From: Chlamydiota bacterium
GTDB taxonomy: Bacteria > Chlamydiota > Chlamydiia > Chlamydiales > SM23-39
Reading direction: 5' to 3'
Assembly (NCBI GenBank): GCA_021772195.1
Contig: JAJFML010000009.1
Coordinates: 1 to 7,086 of the forward strand
DNA: 7,086 nt
Shown: positions 1 to 6,810 of the stretch, in pieces
How the letters are laid out: each line of letters opens with the position of its first letter
Position numbering within the stretch: the first letter of the stretch is position 1
The notes under the pieces: generated by a model
What the model saw: the letters and a program-made list of their open reading frames with translations, nothing else
Database searches by the model: none
Told to the model about the DNA's origin: nothing
Position numbers and translations under genes: made by a program

Positions 1-2070
1 GCGGAAGATGGGACTACAACGGGAGTAGATATTGCCTACTATTCCTCTATGCCTCTTCTGGTAGATTCCAGTGAAGATGTGACTTTTTCTAGAAGTATTG
101 AAGCTTTTAATCCTTTCGGGTTAGCGGTGCTCAATAAAGAAGGAACAGGCACTTTGACTCTAGAGACGGTGCCAAGGCCTGAAGGGGATTCTCAAAACTC
201 GGTTACCTACCGCTTAAACAGTATCAATCTAAATGAGGGAACGATCCATTTTTTGGGACAGCAGCCGAGTGAAACAACAAGTGGATTTGAGTTTTTTGTT
301 TCCAATCTATTTCTTACAAACGAGCTTAGCATTGGACCAAACACTACTTTTAGAGGAACGGGACTTGTAACAGTTGGGACTCAATTTACAAATAACGGGA
401 CAATAGATCTTGATATTGGAACCTTTTTTACAGCTCTAGGAGCAGGCGCCCCGGACCCTGTTTTTGGCTCAAATTCAAAAATCCAAACAACAATTAAACC
501 GAAAGAGATGGGCTCTCTGTTTTTTGCAAGCTCTCCACTTTTCCCAAACAATTTCGATTTTTCGCTTGCAACTCTTGAGATGAATATACCTCCTGGAAAC
601 TTTCCTACAGTACCAACTGTCTATATTCCCTTGCTGACAACAGGCTTAATTACAGAAGAGTTCAATCAAATTCTTGTAAACGGCAATCCAGAGACAGATC
701 AAGCATTCTACTCTCCTCCCAATGCTCCAAACTCTCTCTTTGTTCCTGTTGGCGTGCCAGAGGGGTATATTGGTCCTGCAAATCTGGTTTTTGGTGTGAA
801 TTCGATTCCATCTACGATTCTAATGGATCCTTGCGGAGGGCTTGTCGTTCTTGCCTTTCTCTTTTCTCAAGAGCAAGCAGAAGCTGCGCTTACTAGCTTT
901 TTCCTAAATCAATCTAATCTAACCATTCAAGCACTTGGCGGCTCTGCAACTTTTATCAATAATCAGTTTTCTAAAAGAAGAGCTGCGGCAGGTAGCGCGG
1001 GCGCAGCTGGTCCCGTTGCTGCTTGGAGACGTGAAAAGGAACATGGGTACCTTGCACATAATGACACCTCTTTTGTCTCATCAGGATCAAGGGGTGATGA
1101 TGAAATGAATCTTGCTTTTGGACCACTCAAGCCAGAAGACCCTAAATATTCCATCTACATCAGCCCTTTTGCCCAATTTCAACAGCAAGACGCAGTCTCA
1201 ACCTCTACCGCTTCTTTTTCTTCCTATGAGACGATATCGGGCGGGGCAACACTTGGTTTTGACTATCTAGGGATGGAAACGATTCTAGTGGGAGGTGCTG
1301 CAACCTATGTCTATACGGATTTAGAACAGGAAAAGGACTTGGGTAAAGCCCAAATCCACAGCGCATTTGGCACTTTTTACTCAGGGTTTATTTTTGATCA
1401 ATTGACTCTTAATTTAGTTGCTACAGGAAGTTACAACTATAATAGCTCTAGCCGCAACTTTCCCGCGGTACCAGGAGAGACCTTTACCTTTCCCCAATTT
1501 CAGGATTTTGAAATTACCTCGACGGGGATTCCCGGTGGAACTGCGCTTACCAGTTACAATAGTTATCAGCTAGTGCCCCACTTTGATTTGAGTTATGAGA
1601 TTGGATTTGATTGGATCTCTATACTTCCCTTTATCCAGTCCGATACAGTGATCTCTTTTCAAGACTGTTTTAAAGAGTCAGGCGCTGGAGAATTTGCTTT
1701 TTCCGCATGTGATATCAATGTCTCTTTAAATACAGCTAACGACTTTTTGATTACTTTTTTACTGCAAAATGAGGCGGGCATTAACCTGTTTGAACAAGTG
1801 AAATGGAACGCACAAGATAGCATGATCTTTAGGCAAAAAGCGTCCTATGTGAATCGTTATATTGTGCCCTATACCTCTAAATCTAGATTTCTTCAGGATA
1901 CCCAGTTCGTAGAGACATCTATCAGCTTTCCCATGCAACACTTTTTTGGCACAGCTTTTGAGATGATTTTGAGGATGGGAAAGAATGCTTTTATTCTGTC
2001 TTATGAGGGGATGTTTGGAAGTGGCTACTTATTCAATACGGCGTACATTCGCTACTCTTACGATTTTTAA
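1..2070 (+). CDS. Autotransporter, Pmp-like outer-membrane protein (5' end missing)
   Basis: The frame is open from base 1 (AEDGTTTG...), so the gene starts before the window; the first ATG at 49 is not the real start. 689 residues are visible. Residues about 1-320 are a passenger rich in short beta strands, Thr, Asn and Gly, with FxxN-like pieces (FTNN, FINN) reminiscent of chlamydial polymorphic membrane proteins, but without the dense GGA/FxxN repeats of a classical Pmp. Around 324-342 lies a KRR followed by an Ala/Gly-rich linker (AAAGSAGAAGPVAAW). From about 383 to the end is an autotransporter barrel: YISPFAQFQQ, the SGGATLGFDYLG glycine motif, alternating aromatic strands, and the terminal YIRYSYDF with the C-terminal Phe used for outer-membrane insertion. 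The barrel anchors in the outer membrane and exports the passenger. The KRR could be a processing site (inference). Membership in the Pmp family proper is uncertain; the autotransporter call is firm. Confidence 0.85.
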   Translation, partial: AEDGTTTGVDIAYYSSMPLLVDSSEDVTFSRSIEAFNPFGLAVLNKEGTGTLTLETVPRPEGDSQNSVTYRLNSINLNEGTIHFLGQQPSETTSGFEFFVSNLFLTNELSIGPNTTFRGTGLVTVGTQFTNNGTIDLDIGTFFTALGAGAPDPVFGSNSKIQTTIKPKEMGSLFFASSPLFPNNFDFSLATLEMNIPPGNFPTVPTVYIPLLTTGLITEEFNQILVNGNPETDQAFYSPPNAPNSLFVPVGVPEGYIGPANLVFGVNSIPSTILMDPCGGLVVLAFLFSQEQAEAALTSFFLNQSNLTIQALGGSATFINNQFSKRRAAAGSAGAAGPVAAWRREKEHGYLAHNDTSFVSSGSRGDDEMNLAFGPLKPEDPKYSIYISPFAQFQQQDAVSTSTASFSSYETISGGATLGFDYLGMETILVGGAATYVYTDLEQEKDLGKAQIHSAFGTFYSGFIFDQLTLNLVATGSYNYNSSSRNFPAVPGETFTFPQFQDFEITSTGIPGGTALTSYNSYQLVPHFDLSYEIGFDWISILPFIQSDTVISFQDCFKESGAGEFAFSACDINVSLNTANDFLITFLLQNEAGINLFEQVKWNAQDSMIFRQKASYVNRYIVPYTSKSRFLQDTQFVETSISFPMQHFFGTAFEMILRMGKNAFILSYEGMFGSGYLFNTAYIRYSYDF

Positions 2071-2136
2071 AGCTCTTTTTATTGAGTATTTTGTTCGCTT
2101 TCGTGTAAGTTTTTCTAGCTTTAACTAGGAATTTTT

Positions 2137-3159
2137 ATGGCATCAGCATTATTTACTGAAAATGCGCGCGCTCCTTCAAAAATCGTACTTGTTAACTCCG
2201 ATCGCGATATCTATCCCTTCCTTAAGGGAGTTGATGAAAAGTTTTGTAGAGATAGACTTCTTAAAGGCTCATGGGGCTCCTCCGGTCAGATTTGTTTTGT
2301 TAGCGGAGACTCTAAGCTATGCATAAAGATCATTGACTGTGCTCAGAAGGGCCTGGGGTTTTTAAAAGAATCTAAAGAAAGCGCAGAGAGAGAAGTGGAG
2401 CTTTTCGATCGGTTAAATCAATTAGAAATTAGGCATATACCCAAACTTTTCTACATTGTAATTGGGGGAAATAAAATGGTCATTGTCATGGAGAATTTGG
2501 GCGAGGGATTGGGCGCTGATTTCATGTATAATATAAAAAGAAGAAGGGAATTCGATGATCTTAAAGTTGTGGCTACGGGCGCACTTGTTGCTCTTATCGA
2601 TATGCACAAAAAGGAGCTGGGGCATTTCCACGTTAAGCCCAATCATATCACAGAAGGGGGGCTTTTGGGTTTTGATTCAGTGCAAAGCCTTCGGGTTTAT
2701 CAAACATATACAAGTGAGATGAAAGACTTTTTTTGTTCGCCTGAAAGAGTTTTAGGTTTTTCGTATGATGGAAAAGATGATTCCTTTTGTTTAGGTTTGT
2801 CGCTTTTTACTCTCTATACAGGAGAAGATTTTTTTGATTATCCGTTTGTAGGGAGTAAGGAAGAAAAGAGAACTATTTATTTAAGCTTACTTCAGCAAAG
2901 AATCGGAAGAAAGCTTCCAGAGCATTTTTTGAAGGGGAAATGTTCTCACTGCTACAAAGTACCTTCTGGTGGTACAGCAGCGCTCTATTTGAGAAAGACT
3001 TTTCAAGAGTCTATTCGATTGAGAGGTCGAGCTTTAAGGCATAATGAGGAAGAAGTAGAGCTTTTTATCGCTCTCTTAAAGCAGCTTTTAGAGTTAGATA
3101 AAAATGCCCGCATTTCCTGTGATGAGGCCTTAAGGCATTCCTTTTTCAAAAGAGACTGA
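2137..3159 (+). CDS. Protein kinase-like protein, probable pseudokinase
   Basis: This 340-residue protein has the whole layout of a eukaryote-type Ser/Thr kinase domain but lacks key catalytic residues. A glycine-rich stretch (GSWGSSG, 44-50) is followed by the VAIK-type lysine in LCIKII (K64), a helix-C glutamate (E85 or E87), and a hinge VMENLGEG (117-124). The catalytic loop reads HFHVKPNHI (163-171) where HRDLKPENI is usual: the catalytic Asp is His165 and the metal-binding Asn is His170. The DFG position reads GFD (178-180). The C-lobe is well kept: SPERVLG for APE (201-207), DSFCLG for DxWSxG (215-220), and a C-terminal ARISCDEALRHSFF with the conserved Arg (R325). A CSHC pair (269-272) lies in a C-lobe insertion. 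Phosphotransfer looks unlikely; a scaffold, nucleotide-binding or decoy role is inference. The start is set by AGGA at 2127-2130, six bases before the ATG. The gene follows the autotransporter by 66 bases. Confidence 0.78.
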   Translation: MASALFTENARAPSKIVLVNSDRDIYPFLKGVDEKFCRDRLLKGSWGSSGQICFVSGDSKLCIKIIDCAQKGLGFLKESKESAEREVELFDRLNQLEIRHIPKLFYIVIGGNKMVIVMENLGEGLGADFMYNIKRRREFDDLKVVATGALVALIDMHKKELGHFHVKPNHITEGGLLGFDSVQSLRVYQTYTSEMKDFFCSPERVLGFSYDGKDDSFCLGLSLFTLYTGEDFFDYPFVGSKEEKRTIYLSLLQQRIGRKLPEHFLKGKCSHCYKVPSGGTAALYLRKTFQESIRLRGRALRHNEEEVELFIALLKQLLELDKNARISCDEALRHSFFKRD

Positions 3160-3174
3160 ATTAATTTCTATTTT

Positions 3175-3180
3175 TATAAT
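3175..3180 (+). promoter_or_regulatory. Possible -10 element upstream of the cysteine-rich gene
   Basis: A perfect TATAAT lies 48 bases before the ATG at 3229, in an AT-rich gap. No good -35 hexamer sits 16-18 bases upstream (that position falls in the end of the pseudokinase gene), so this is weak. Co-transcription with the pseudokinase gene is equally possible. Confidence 0.3.
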
Positions 3181-3228
3181 AGGATTTGTACTAAATTTTT
3201 CTATTCTGAAAATAAAATGGAGTTAACT

Positions 3229-3786
3229 ATGGCAAGTCAAGCCCTTACTCGAAATGATTTTAAACTATGTACAGATTGGATTGTTTGTGAATCAGGCGAG
3301 ACTAAATTAATTCGAGATCAATCGACAGGAAAGTATTATGAATACATTCATGAAGAGGATGCTTCCCAAGTGGCTTGCATGCTCTGTCTTGCTGGTTGGA
3401 CGGTCAATGTTCCTAAATCAGGATGGATGATGCTTAAAAGAGGTTGGAGAATTCTCTCTTGCGCTCCCTTTAGACAAGGGCCTGATGAATTTTTGTCGGC
3501 ATCTACTAGAAAAGAGGGCGGGGAGACTCCGCTGGTAACTACTGGGGATCGAACTTTGAGGCTAGCAAAAGAGGTGGGGCTATGTGTGGCTACCCCGTTT
3601 ACTTGCTTGGCTATGCATACTTCTCTTTTCGCGGCTAATTGTGCTCCTAGATGTGGGGTGAAGCTCTACAGGAGTTTAGAAAGGCTGCAATATGATGGTG
3701 GTGGTAGCTTGTCTAGGTTTTTTCAAGAGGTGGATCCGCCATCTGACGGGGATGCGCCAAAGCCTCAAGAGATGGAGCGTCATTAA
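3229..3786 (+). CDS. Cysteine-rich hypothetical protein, 185 residues
   Basis: I do not recognise this gene. An in-frame ATG exists at 3217, but GGAG at 3219-3222 lies six bases before the ATG at 3229, so the start is placed there (MASQALTRND...). The protein has nine cysteines in 185 residues (14, 20, 50, 53, 78, 119, 126, 138, 142), which is high for a cytoplasmic protein. A weakly hydrophobic stretch at about 115-137 (VGLCVATPFTCLAMHTSLFAA) could be a membrane-associated helix. It is followed by CGVKLYRSLERLQYDGGG, a GxKLYxSxER pattern I associate, from memory only, with small chlamydial hypothetical proteins. The C-terminus is a Pro/Asp-rich tail. No signal peptide or enzymatic motif is seen. 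The gene lies 69 bases after the pseudokinase on the same strand, and its stop codon directly abuts a degraded dnaK terminator and tail fragment (3787-3866), so a recombination join probably lies at its 3' end. Confidence 0.6.
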   Translation: MASQALTRNDFKLCTDWIVCESGETKLIRDQSTGKYYEYIHEEDASQVACMLCLAGWTVNVPKSGWMMLKRGWRILSCAPFRQGPDEFLSASTRKEGGETPLVTTGDRTLRLAKEVGLCVATPFTCLAMHTSLFAANCAPRCGVKLYRSLERLQYDGGGSLSRFFQEVDPPSDGDAPKPQEMERH

Positions 3787-3820
3787 AAAGAAAAAGCCCG
3801 AGAGAGAGTTCTTCTGGCAT
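3787..3820 (-). terminator. Degenerate copy of the dnaK terminator
   Basis: The A-run followed by AAAAGCCCG, with GGC closing about 20 bases later, matches the order of the real dnaK terminator (6811-6843), which also begins directly after a TAA stop. Here the stem has decayed: GCC pairs with GGC but the inner pairing is poor. Read on the minus strand it ends in GGGCTTTTTCTTTTT, so it might still weakly terminate the ankyrin gene transcript. Homology is by eye; an independently evolved terminator is possible. Confidence 0.4.
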
Positions 3821-3821
3821 A

Positions 3822-3866
3822 GCCGATTTTCTGCATGTTGTTTTGAAGCTCGGATGTTCCTGCTTT
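3822..3866 (-). pseudogene. dnaK 3'-end fragment A (remnant)
   Basis: These 45 bases match 7006-7050 in the real dnaK at 43 positions, including an unbroken 28-base identity (3839-3866 against 7023-7050). On the minus strand they read KAGTSELQNNMQKIG where DnaK has KAGTSELQNSMQKIG; the other mismatch is synonymous. The DnaK Ala/Gly linker and acidic tail are missing: the frame runs on into terminator-like sequence (YARRTLSRAFSF, then stop). Relative to the real locus about 160 bases between terminator and this segment are gone. There is no start codon or upstream dnaK body, so this is a scar rather than a gene. Confidence 0.9.
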
Positions 3867-3932
3867 TCCTCATTTTTCTATCTTCTATGCGTTATATTTG
3901 CGGATATTGATATAGTATTTGGGTTGTGGGCA

Positions 3933-5261
3933 TTAAAGATCGGGAGTGATTATTTGAGACATTATTCCTAAAACATCAGATGGAAGTTGGTGTTCTAGCG
4001 CCCCATCAAGTTGATGCATTTTTGCTTTAACCTTTACACGAGCTTGCTCCAATAATGGGCTAAGTCTAAGTCTATCTTTAAAATTCTGAATCATTTGTCT
4101 AATTTGATTGAACTCATCTCTGTTTGGATGACGGTTTTTAGCTCTAATGAATCTACCAATTTCATATCGCATTTTTTTTGCCCAATCGATATTAACCTCT
4201 CTATTTGCCCCGCTATTGATTAATAATTTAGCTATTTTGGTGTTGTCACATATTATCGCTCCATGGAGAGCACTTATGCCATATATATCAGTGATATTGA
4301 TATTTGCTCCTTTTTGTATTAAGAGCTTAGTTAGCTTTATATTATCATTTGCAGCTGCGTAGATTAGTGCAGTAATGCCTGTCTCATCTTGAGCATCCAG
4401 GTTATGGCCTAGTTTTATTAATAGTTCAGCTAGCTCCGTATGGTCTTTTTCAATTGCAACCATGAGGTCTGTTTGAGAAGGTTTTTTGTCTTGATAAAGG
4501 GAAGCGCCTTTAGTGAGTAAAATATCGAGAATTTCTGTTGTATGCTTATTCTCCACCTTCTCTTGAAAATAATGTGCAATACATGTCGCAGCTAAAAGTT
4601 GTACTACCGGTATTAATAAACACAAGAATAGTAGTATTGTTTTTAATAGAGTAAATTGTTTTAGAAAGTTTACTTGCCGAATATAGGAATCAAAAATTAT
4701 TTCAGGTGCTGTTTTTCCAGTCTGATTTCGTATTTCGCAATTTGCTCCATTTGACACTAAGTGTTTAATAATTTTCTTGTTAGTTCGATAATGAGAACGA
4801 TCTGAACAGATATAATGGAGGGCTGTATTTCCATTAATATCTTGTTTATCTAGATTAGCTCCAGCATAGGTAAGAGTTTTAATAACCTCAAAATGCAAAC
4901 GCAACTGTCCATTCCCTACGTACTTCATTAATGTGGATTGATTTTGGGGATTGATATTAGCATCAAGAGCATCTGGAGAAATTAAATTGTCTAACGCCAT
5001 TAGTTTATATACCTTAGCAAAGGCTTTCATGATTGCTTTTTTTTCTGTAGATCGATTTAATTTTTCCACTACTTGATCATTCAGTCCATTTTTTGCTGCT
5101 ATGTTTAAACAAATCGCTTCTGTGAACGTAGACCCTAAAGTCTTAAAAATAGCCGAAGCAATAAGAGAGATTTTACCCATAAAAGGTGAGCGGTTATCTT
5201 CTCGAGCACCTGGAAGTAGGGGGGCTGCTTCTTCAAGTCTTGGAATTATTGCAATAGCCAT
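3933..5261 (-). CDS. Ankyrin-repeat protein with internal membrane segment
   Basis: The 442-residue protein has no signal peptide. Residues about 30-100 are helical. Ankyrin repeats follow at about 106-140 (YAGANLDKQD), 142-178 (NGNTALHYICS...NGANCEIRN) and a partial third. A strongly hydrophobic segment at about 204-231 (LLKTILLFLCLLIPVVQLLA) interrupts them. Further repeats run at about 241-258 (partial), 262-292, 293-325 (TGITALIYAAANDN, QKGANINITD) and 326-357. The C-terminal 85 residues are charged and helical, ending in LPSDVLGIMSQIITPDL, which has the LPxxVLxxIxxxL look of an F-box or PRANC-type end. Ankyrin repeats bind proteins; in intracellular bacteria many such proteins are secreted effectors (family knowledge). 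Export, and contact with host ubiquitin ligases, are inference. The gene stands alone on the minus strand with its own promoter, has no clear Shine-Dalgarno, is more AT-rich than the autotransporter, and lies between two dnaK tail fragments, which suggests acquisition. Confidence 0.85.
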   Translation of the reverse strand: MAIAIIPRLEEAAPLLPGAREDNRSPFMGKISLIASAIFKTLGSTFTEAICLNIAAKNGLNDQVVEKLNRSTEKKAIMKAFAKVYKLMALDNLISPDALDANINPQNQSTLMKYVGNGQLRLHFEVIKTLTYAGANLDKQDINGNTALHYICSDRSHYRTNKKIIKHLVSNGANCEIRNQTGKTAPEIIFDSYIRQVNFLKQFTLLKTILLFLCLLIPVVQLLAATCIAHYFQEKVENKHTTEILDILLTKGASLYQDKKPSQTDLMVAIEKDHTELAELLIKLGHNLDAQDETGITALIYAAANDNIKLTKLLIQKGANINITDIYGISALHGAIICDNTKIAKLLINSGANREVNIDWAKKMRYEIGRFIRAKNRHPNRDEFNQIRQMIQNFKDRLRLSPLLEQARVKVKAKMHQLDGALEHQLPSDVLGIMSQIITPDL

Positions 5262-5295
5262 AAATTATACCATTTAGTTGTTAATTAATAAATAT

Positions 5296-5323
5296 ATTAT
5301 ACACTATTATATCTTTTTTTCAA
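5296..5323 (-). promoter_or_regulatory. Promoter of the ankyrin gene
   Basis: On the minus strand TTGAAA (5323-5318) and TATAAT (5301-5296) are separated by 16 bases, a near-consensus sigma-70-type promoter. The expected start of transcription is about 28 bases before the ATG at 5261. A second TATAAT (5269-5264) lies two bases before the ATG but lacks a -35 partner. Confidence 0.6.
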
Positions 5324-5432
5324 ATAAATTAAATATACAATATCTAAATAGTTTAGTTAAATTTCAGATAATTGGTTTTTAAGGAGTTACGGGCTTTAGA
5401 ACATTTTAGAAAAGAAAAAGAACTAGCCTATT

Positions 5433-5473
5433 TTCTCCTCATTCATGATTTCAACTTCAGCATCTTCTTTTTC
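5433..5473 (-). pseudogene. dnaK 3'-end fragment B (remnant)
   Basis: Bases 5433-5467 match 6866-6900 of the real dnaK at 32 of 35 positions, with 24 identical in a row (5444-5467). After a deletion equivalent to 6901-6912 (12 bases, four codons, with TCTTC repeated at both sides) the TTTTT that follows also matches. On the minus strand it reads EKEDAEVEIMNEEK where DnaK ends QKEEDIEDAEVEIMDEEK. The original stop is lost (TAA became ATA) and translation would end two codons on at TAG (5425-5423). No dnaK sequence that I can align with confidence lies upstream of it. This is a different part of the tail from fragment A. Confidence 0.87.
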
Positions 5474-5554
5474 TCTAAACACTCTAGTTTGAATGGCTGA
5501 TTATTTTTTCAAAGTGTTTGATGGTTAGTTAGTTAGAATTAGTGTAATCTATAG

Positions 5555-5583
5555 TAGACAAAATACGGGAGTTCTTGTAAAAT
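5555..5583 (+). promoter_or_regulatory. Promoter of the AAA+ ATPase gene
   Basis: TAGACA (5555-5560) and TAAAAT (5578-5583) lie exactly 17 bases apart, each one base from the sigma-70 consensus. The predicted transcription start near 5590 gives a leader of roughly 18 bases containing the ribosome binding site. Confidence 0.6.
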
Positions 5584-5597
5584 AGAGAGTACAAAAT

Positions 5598-5602
5598 AGA
5601 GG
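5598..5602 (+). promoter_or_regulatory. Ribosome binding site that decides the ATPase start
   Basis: AGAGG lies five bases before the ATG at 5608. An in-frame GTG at 5602 overlaps this site, so it cannot be the start that the site serves; ATG 5608 is chosen. Confidence 0.65.
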
Positions 5603-5607
5603 TGTTT

Positions 5608-6810
5608 ATGTTCGAAGAGATCTTGAATATTCATCAAGAGGTGATGTCTCAAATTCCAACGGGCTTTAAGAGATATTTGTACCATCATATTAACTGGGAT
5701 GCTAGAGGAATTGCCATTGTTGGGGATCGAGGAGTTGGGAAGACGACTATGATCTGCCAAAACCTATTAGAAAGATATCCATCGCCTGGAAAAGCCCTCT
5801 ATTTATCAGCAGATCATATCTATGTGATTTCTTATGGACTTCTGGAAATAGCAAGTTATTTTTTCTCTCATGGGGGGGAGGCTCTTTTTATTGACGAAGT
5901 ACACAAATATCCTGAATGGTCTTTTGAGATTAAGAATCTATTAGATACTTATAAGGATAAACAAATAGTCTTCTCCGCAAGCTCTTCTTTAGATTTGAAT
6001 CGTAGTAAGGGAGATCTTTCTAGAAGAGTTGTCTACCATAGACTTCCAGGTCTTTCCTTTAGGGAATTTTTACAGCTTTCAAAGAATATAGATTTTTCTT
6101 CCATTACCTTAAATGATATTTTACATAACCATGTTGAGATTGCATCCAAAATGAATTCTTTTCCGGTATTGCAATACTTTGATGAATATCTGAAGTATGG
6201 CTACTATCCCTTCTTTTTGGAAGGAACCCGAGACTATTTATCTAAAGTTACCAATGTGATCGAAAAGGTGCTTTTTGAAGATGTTGCTGTTGTCTACAAT
6301 TTAAAACAAACGACATTGCCTGTTTTGAAAAAAATTTTGTGGCTTGTTGCAACTTCAAATGGACTTATCCCTAACATTGATAAGATTAGTAAAAATATAG
6401 GCATCTCAAGAGAGATGGTCTATAACTGCATAGAGTATTTATGTAGCGCAGGGCTCTTGAATGATCTCTATCCAGCAGGGAAAGGAAATAATTTAATTCG
6501 AAAGCCTGGAAAAATCTTTCTAGGTAATGTCAATTTACTTCACGCTATTAATGGCTCATTAAAGTTAGAAGCAGATGTAGGCGGTGTACGAGAAACTTTC
6601 TTCGCAAATCAGTTAACTTCTATGCATAAAATTGCTCTCCACCATAAAAGGGATTTTTTGATCGATGAAAAATGGATTATGGAGATAGGAGGATCAGGCA
6701 AAACAAAGAGACAAATTAAGGGAGAAAAAGACGGTTTTCTTATTTTAGATAATATGAAAATGGGTTTTGGAAATAAAATTCCTCTCTATCTATTTGGTTT
6801 TTTATATTAA
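5608..6810 (+). CDS. AAA+ ATPase with DUF4143-type C-terminus
   Basis: This 400-residue protein has the architecture of COG1373-type ATPases. Walker A is GDRGVGKTT (39-47, Lys45). Walker B is ALFIDEVHK (92-100, Asp96-Glu97), with the EVHKYPEW continuation typical of the family. A sensor-like strand VFSASSS (121-127) replaces the more common TGSS. An arginine pair at 139-140 precedes the LPGLSFREFL motif (146-155). A winged-helix-like region follows (ISKNIGISREMVYNCIEYL, about 250-275), and the end (MEIGGSGKTKRQIKG, then GFGNKIPLYLFGFLY) fits the DUF4143 C-terminal domain, related to restriction-endonuclease folds. Family length is about 380-450, so it appears complete. The biological role of these proteins is not settled; they are widespread and often horizontally transferred (established). 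It has its own promoter and no same-strand partner, and its stop codon touches the dnaK terminator. Confidence 0.88.
   Translation: MFEEILNIHQEVMSQIPTGFKRYLYHHINWDARGIAIVGDRGVGKTTMICQNLLERYPSPGKALYLSADHIYVISYGLLEIASYFFSHGGEALFIDEVHKYPEWSFEIKNLLDTYKDKQIVFSASSSLDLNRSKGDLSRRVVYHRLPGLSFREFLQLSKNIDFSSITLNDILHNHVEIASKMNSFPVLQYFDEYLKYGYYPFFLEGTRDYLSKVTNVIEKVLFEDVAVVYNLKQTTLPVLKKILWLVATSNGLIPNIDKISKNIGISREMVYNCIEYLCSAGLLNDLYPAGKGNNLIRKPGKIFLGNVNLLHAINGSLKLEADVGGVRETFFANQLTSMHKIALHHKRDFLIDEKWIMEIGGSGKTKRQIKGEKDGFLILDNMKMGFGNKIPLYLFGFLY

Larger units (their letters stand above)
5262..5607. other. Intergenic region between divergent ankyrin and ATPase genes
   Basis: This 346-base gap is very AT-rich near the ankyrin start. 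From left to right it holds the ankyrin promoter (5296-5323), a stretch at 5324-5422 with no gene, a dnaK tail fragment (5433-5473), a short region with a TTAG triple repeat near 5525-5535, and the ATPase promoter (5555-5583). GGGCTTTAGA at 5391-5400 resembles the right arm of the dnaK terminator (GGCTTTAAA at 6839-6847) and lies on the expected side of the fragment, so the homology may extend weakly to there. I see no RNA gene or small ORF worth calling. Confidence 0.6.

Noticed and set aside
963..1154. A minus-strand 63-residue open frame inside the autotransporter.
   Set aside because: It is an antisense shadow of the Ala/Gly hinge region, with no promoter or ribosome binding site.
2071..2136. 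AAAGCT and AGCTTT as a terminator between the autotransporter and the pseudokinase gene.
   Set aside because: The arms are six bases, about 40 bases apart, and no T-run follows. There is no convincing terminator here, so read-through into the pseudokinase is possible.
3676..3910. Open frames on both strands across the end of the cysteine-rich gene and fragment A.
   Set aside because: They are out of frame with both the gene and the dnaK remnant, resemble no protein I know and have no ribosome binding site in a credible place.
3822..5473. A single duplicated dnaK tail split in two by insertion of the ankyrin gene.
   Set aside because: In the real gene the stop-proximal part has lower coordinates than the KAGTSELQ part. 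Here the stop-proximal piece is on the right and the KAGTSELQ piece on the left, so one simple insertion cannot produce this order. Separate copies are needed, or an added rearrangement.
5521..5541. TTAG tandem repeat as a regulatory or phase-variable tract.
   Set aside because: Only about three units are present, and they lie upstream of the ATPase promoter rather than inside it or the coding region. It is too short to support a claim.
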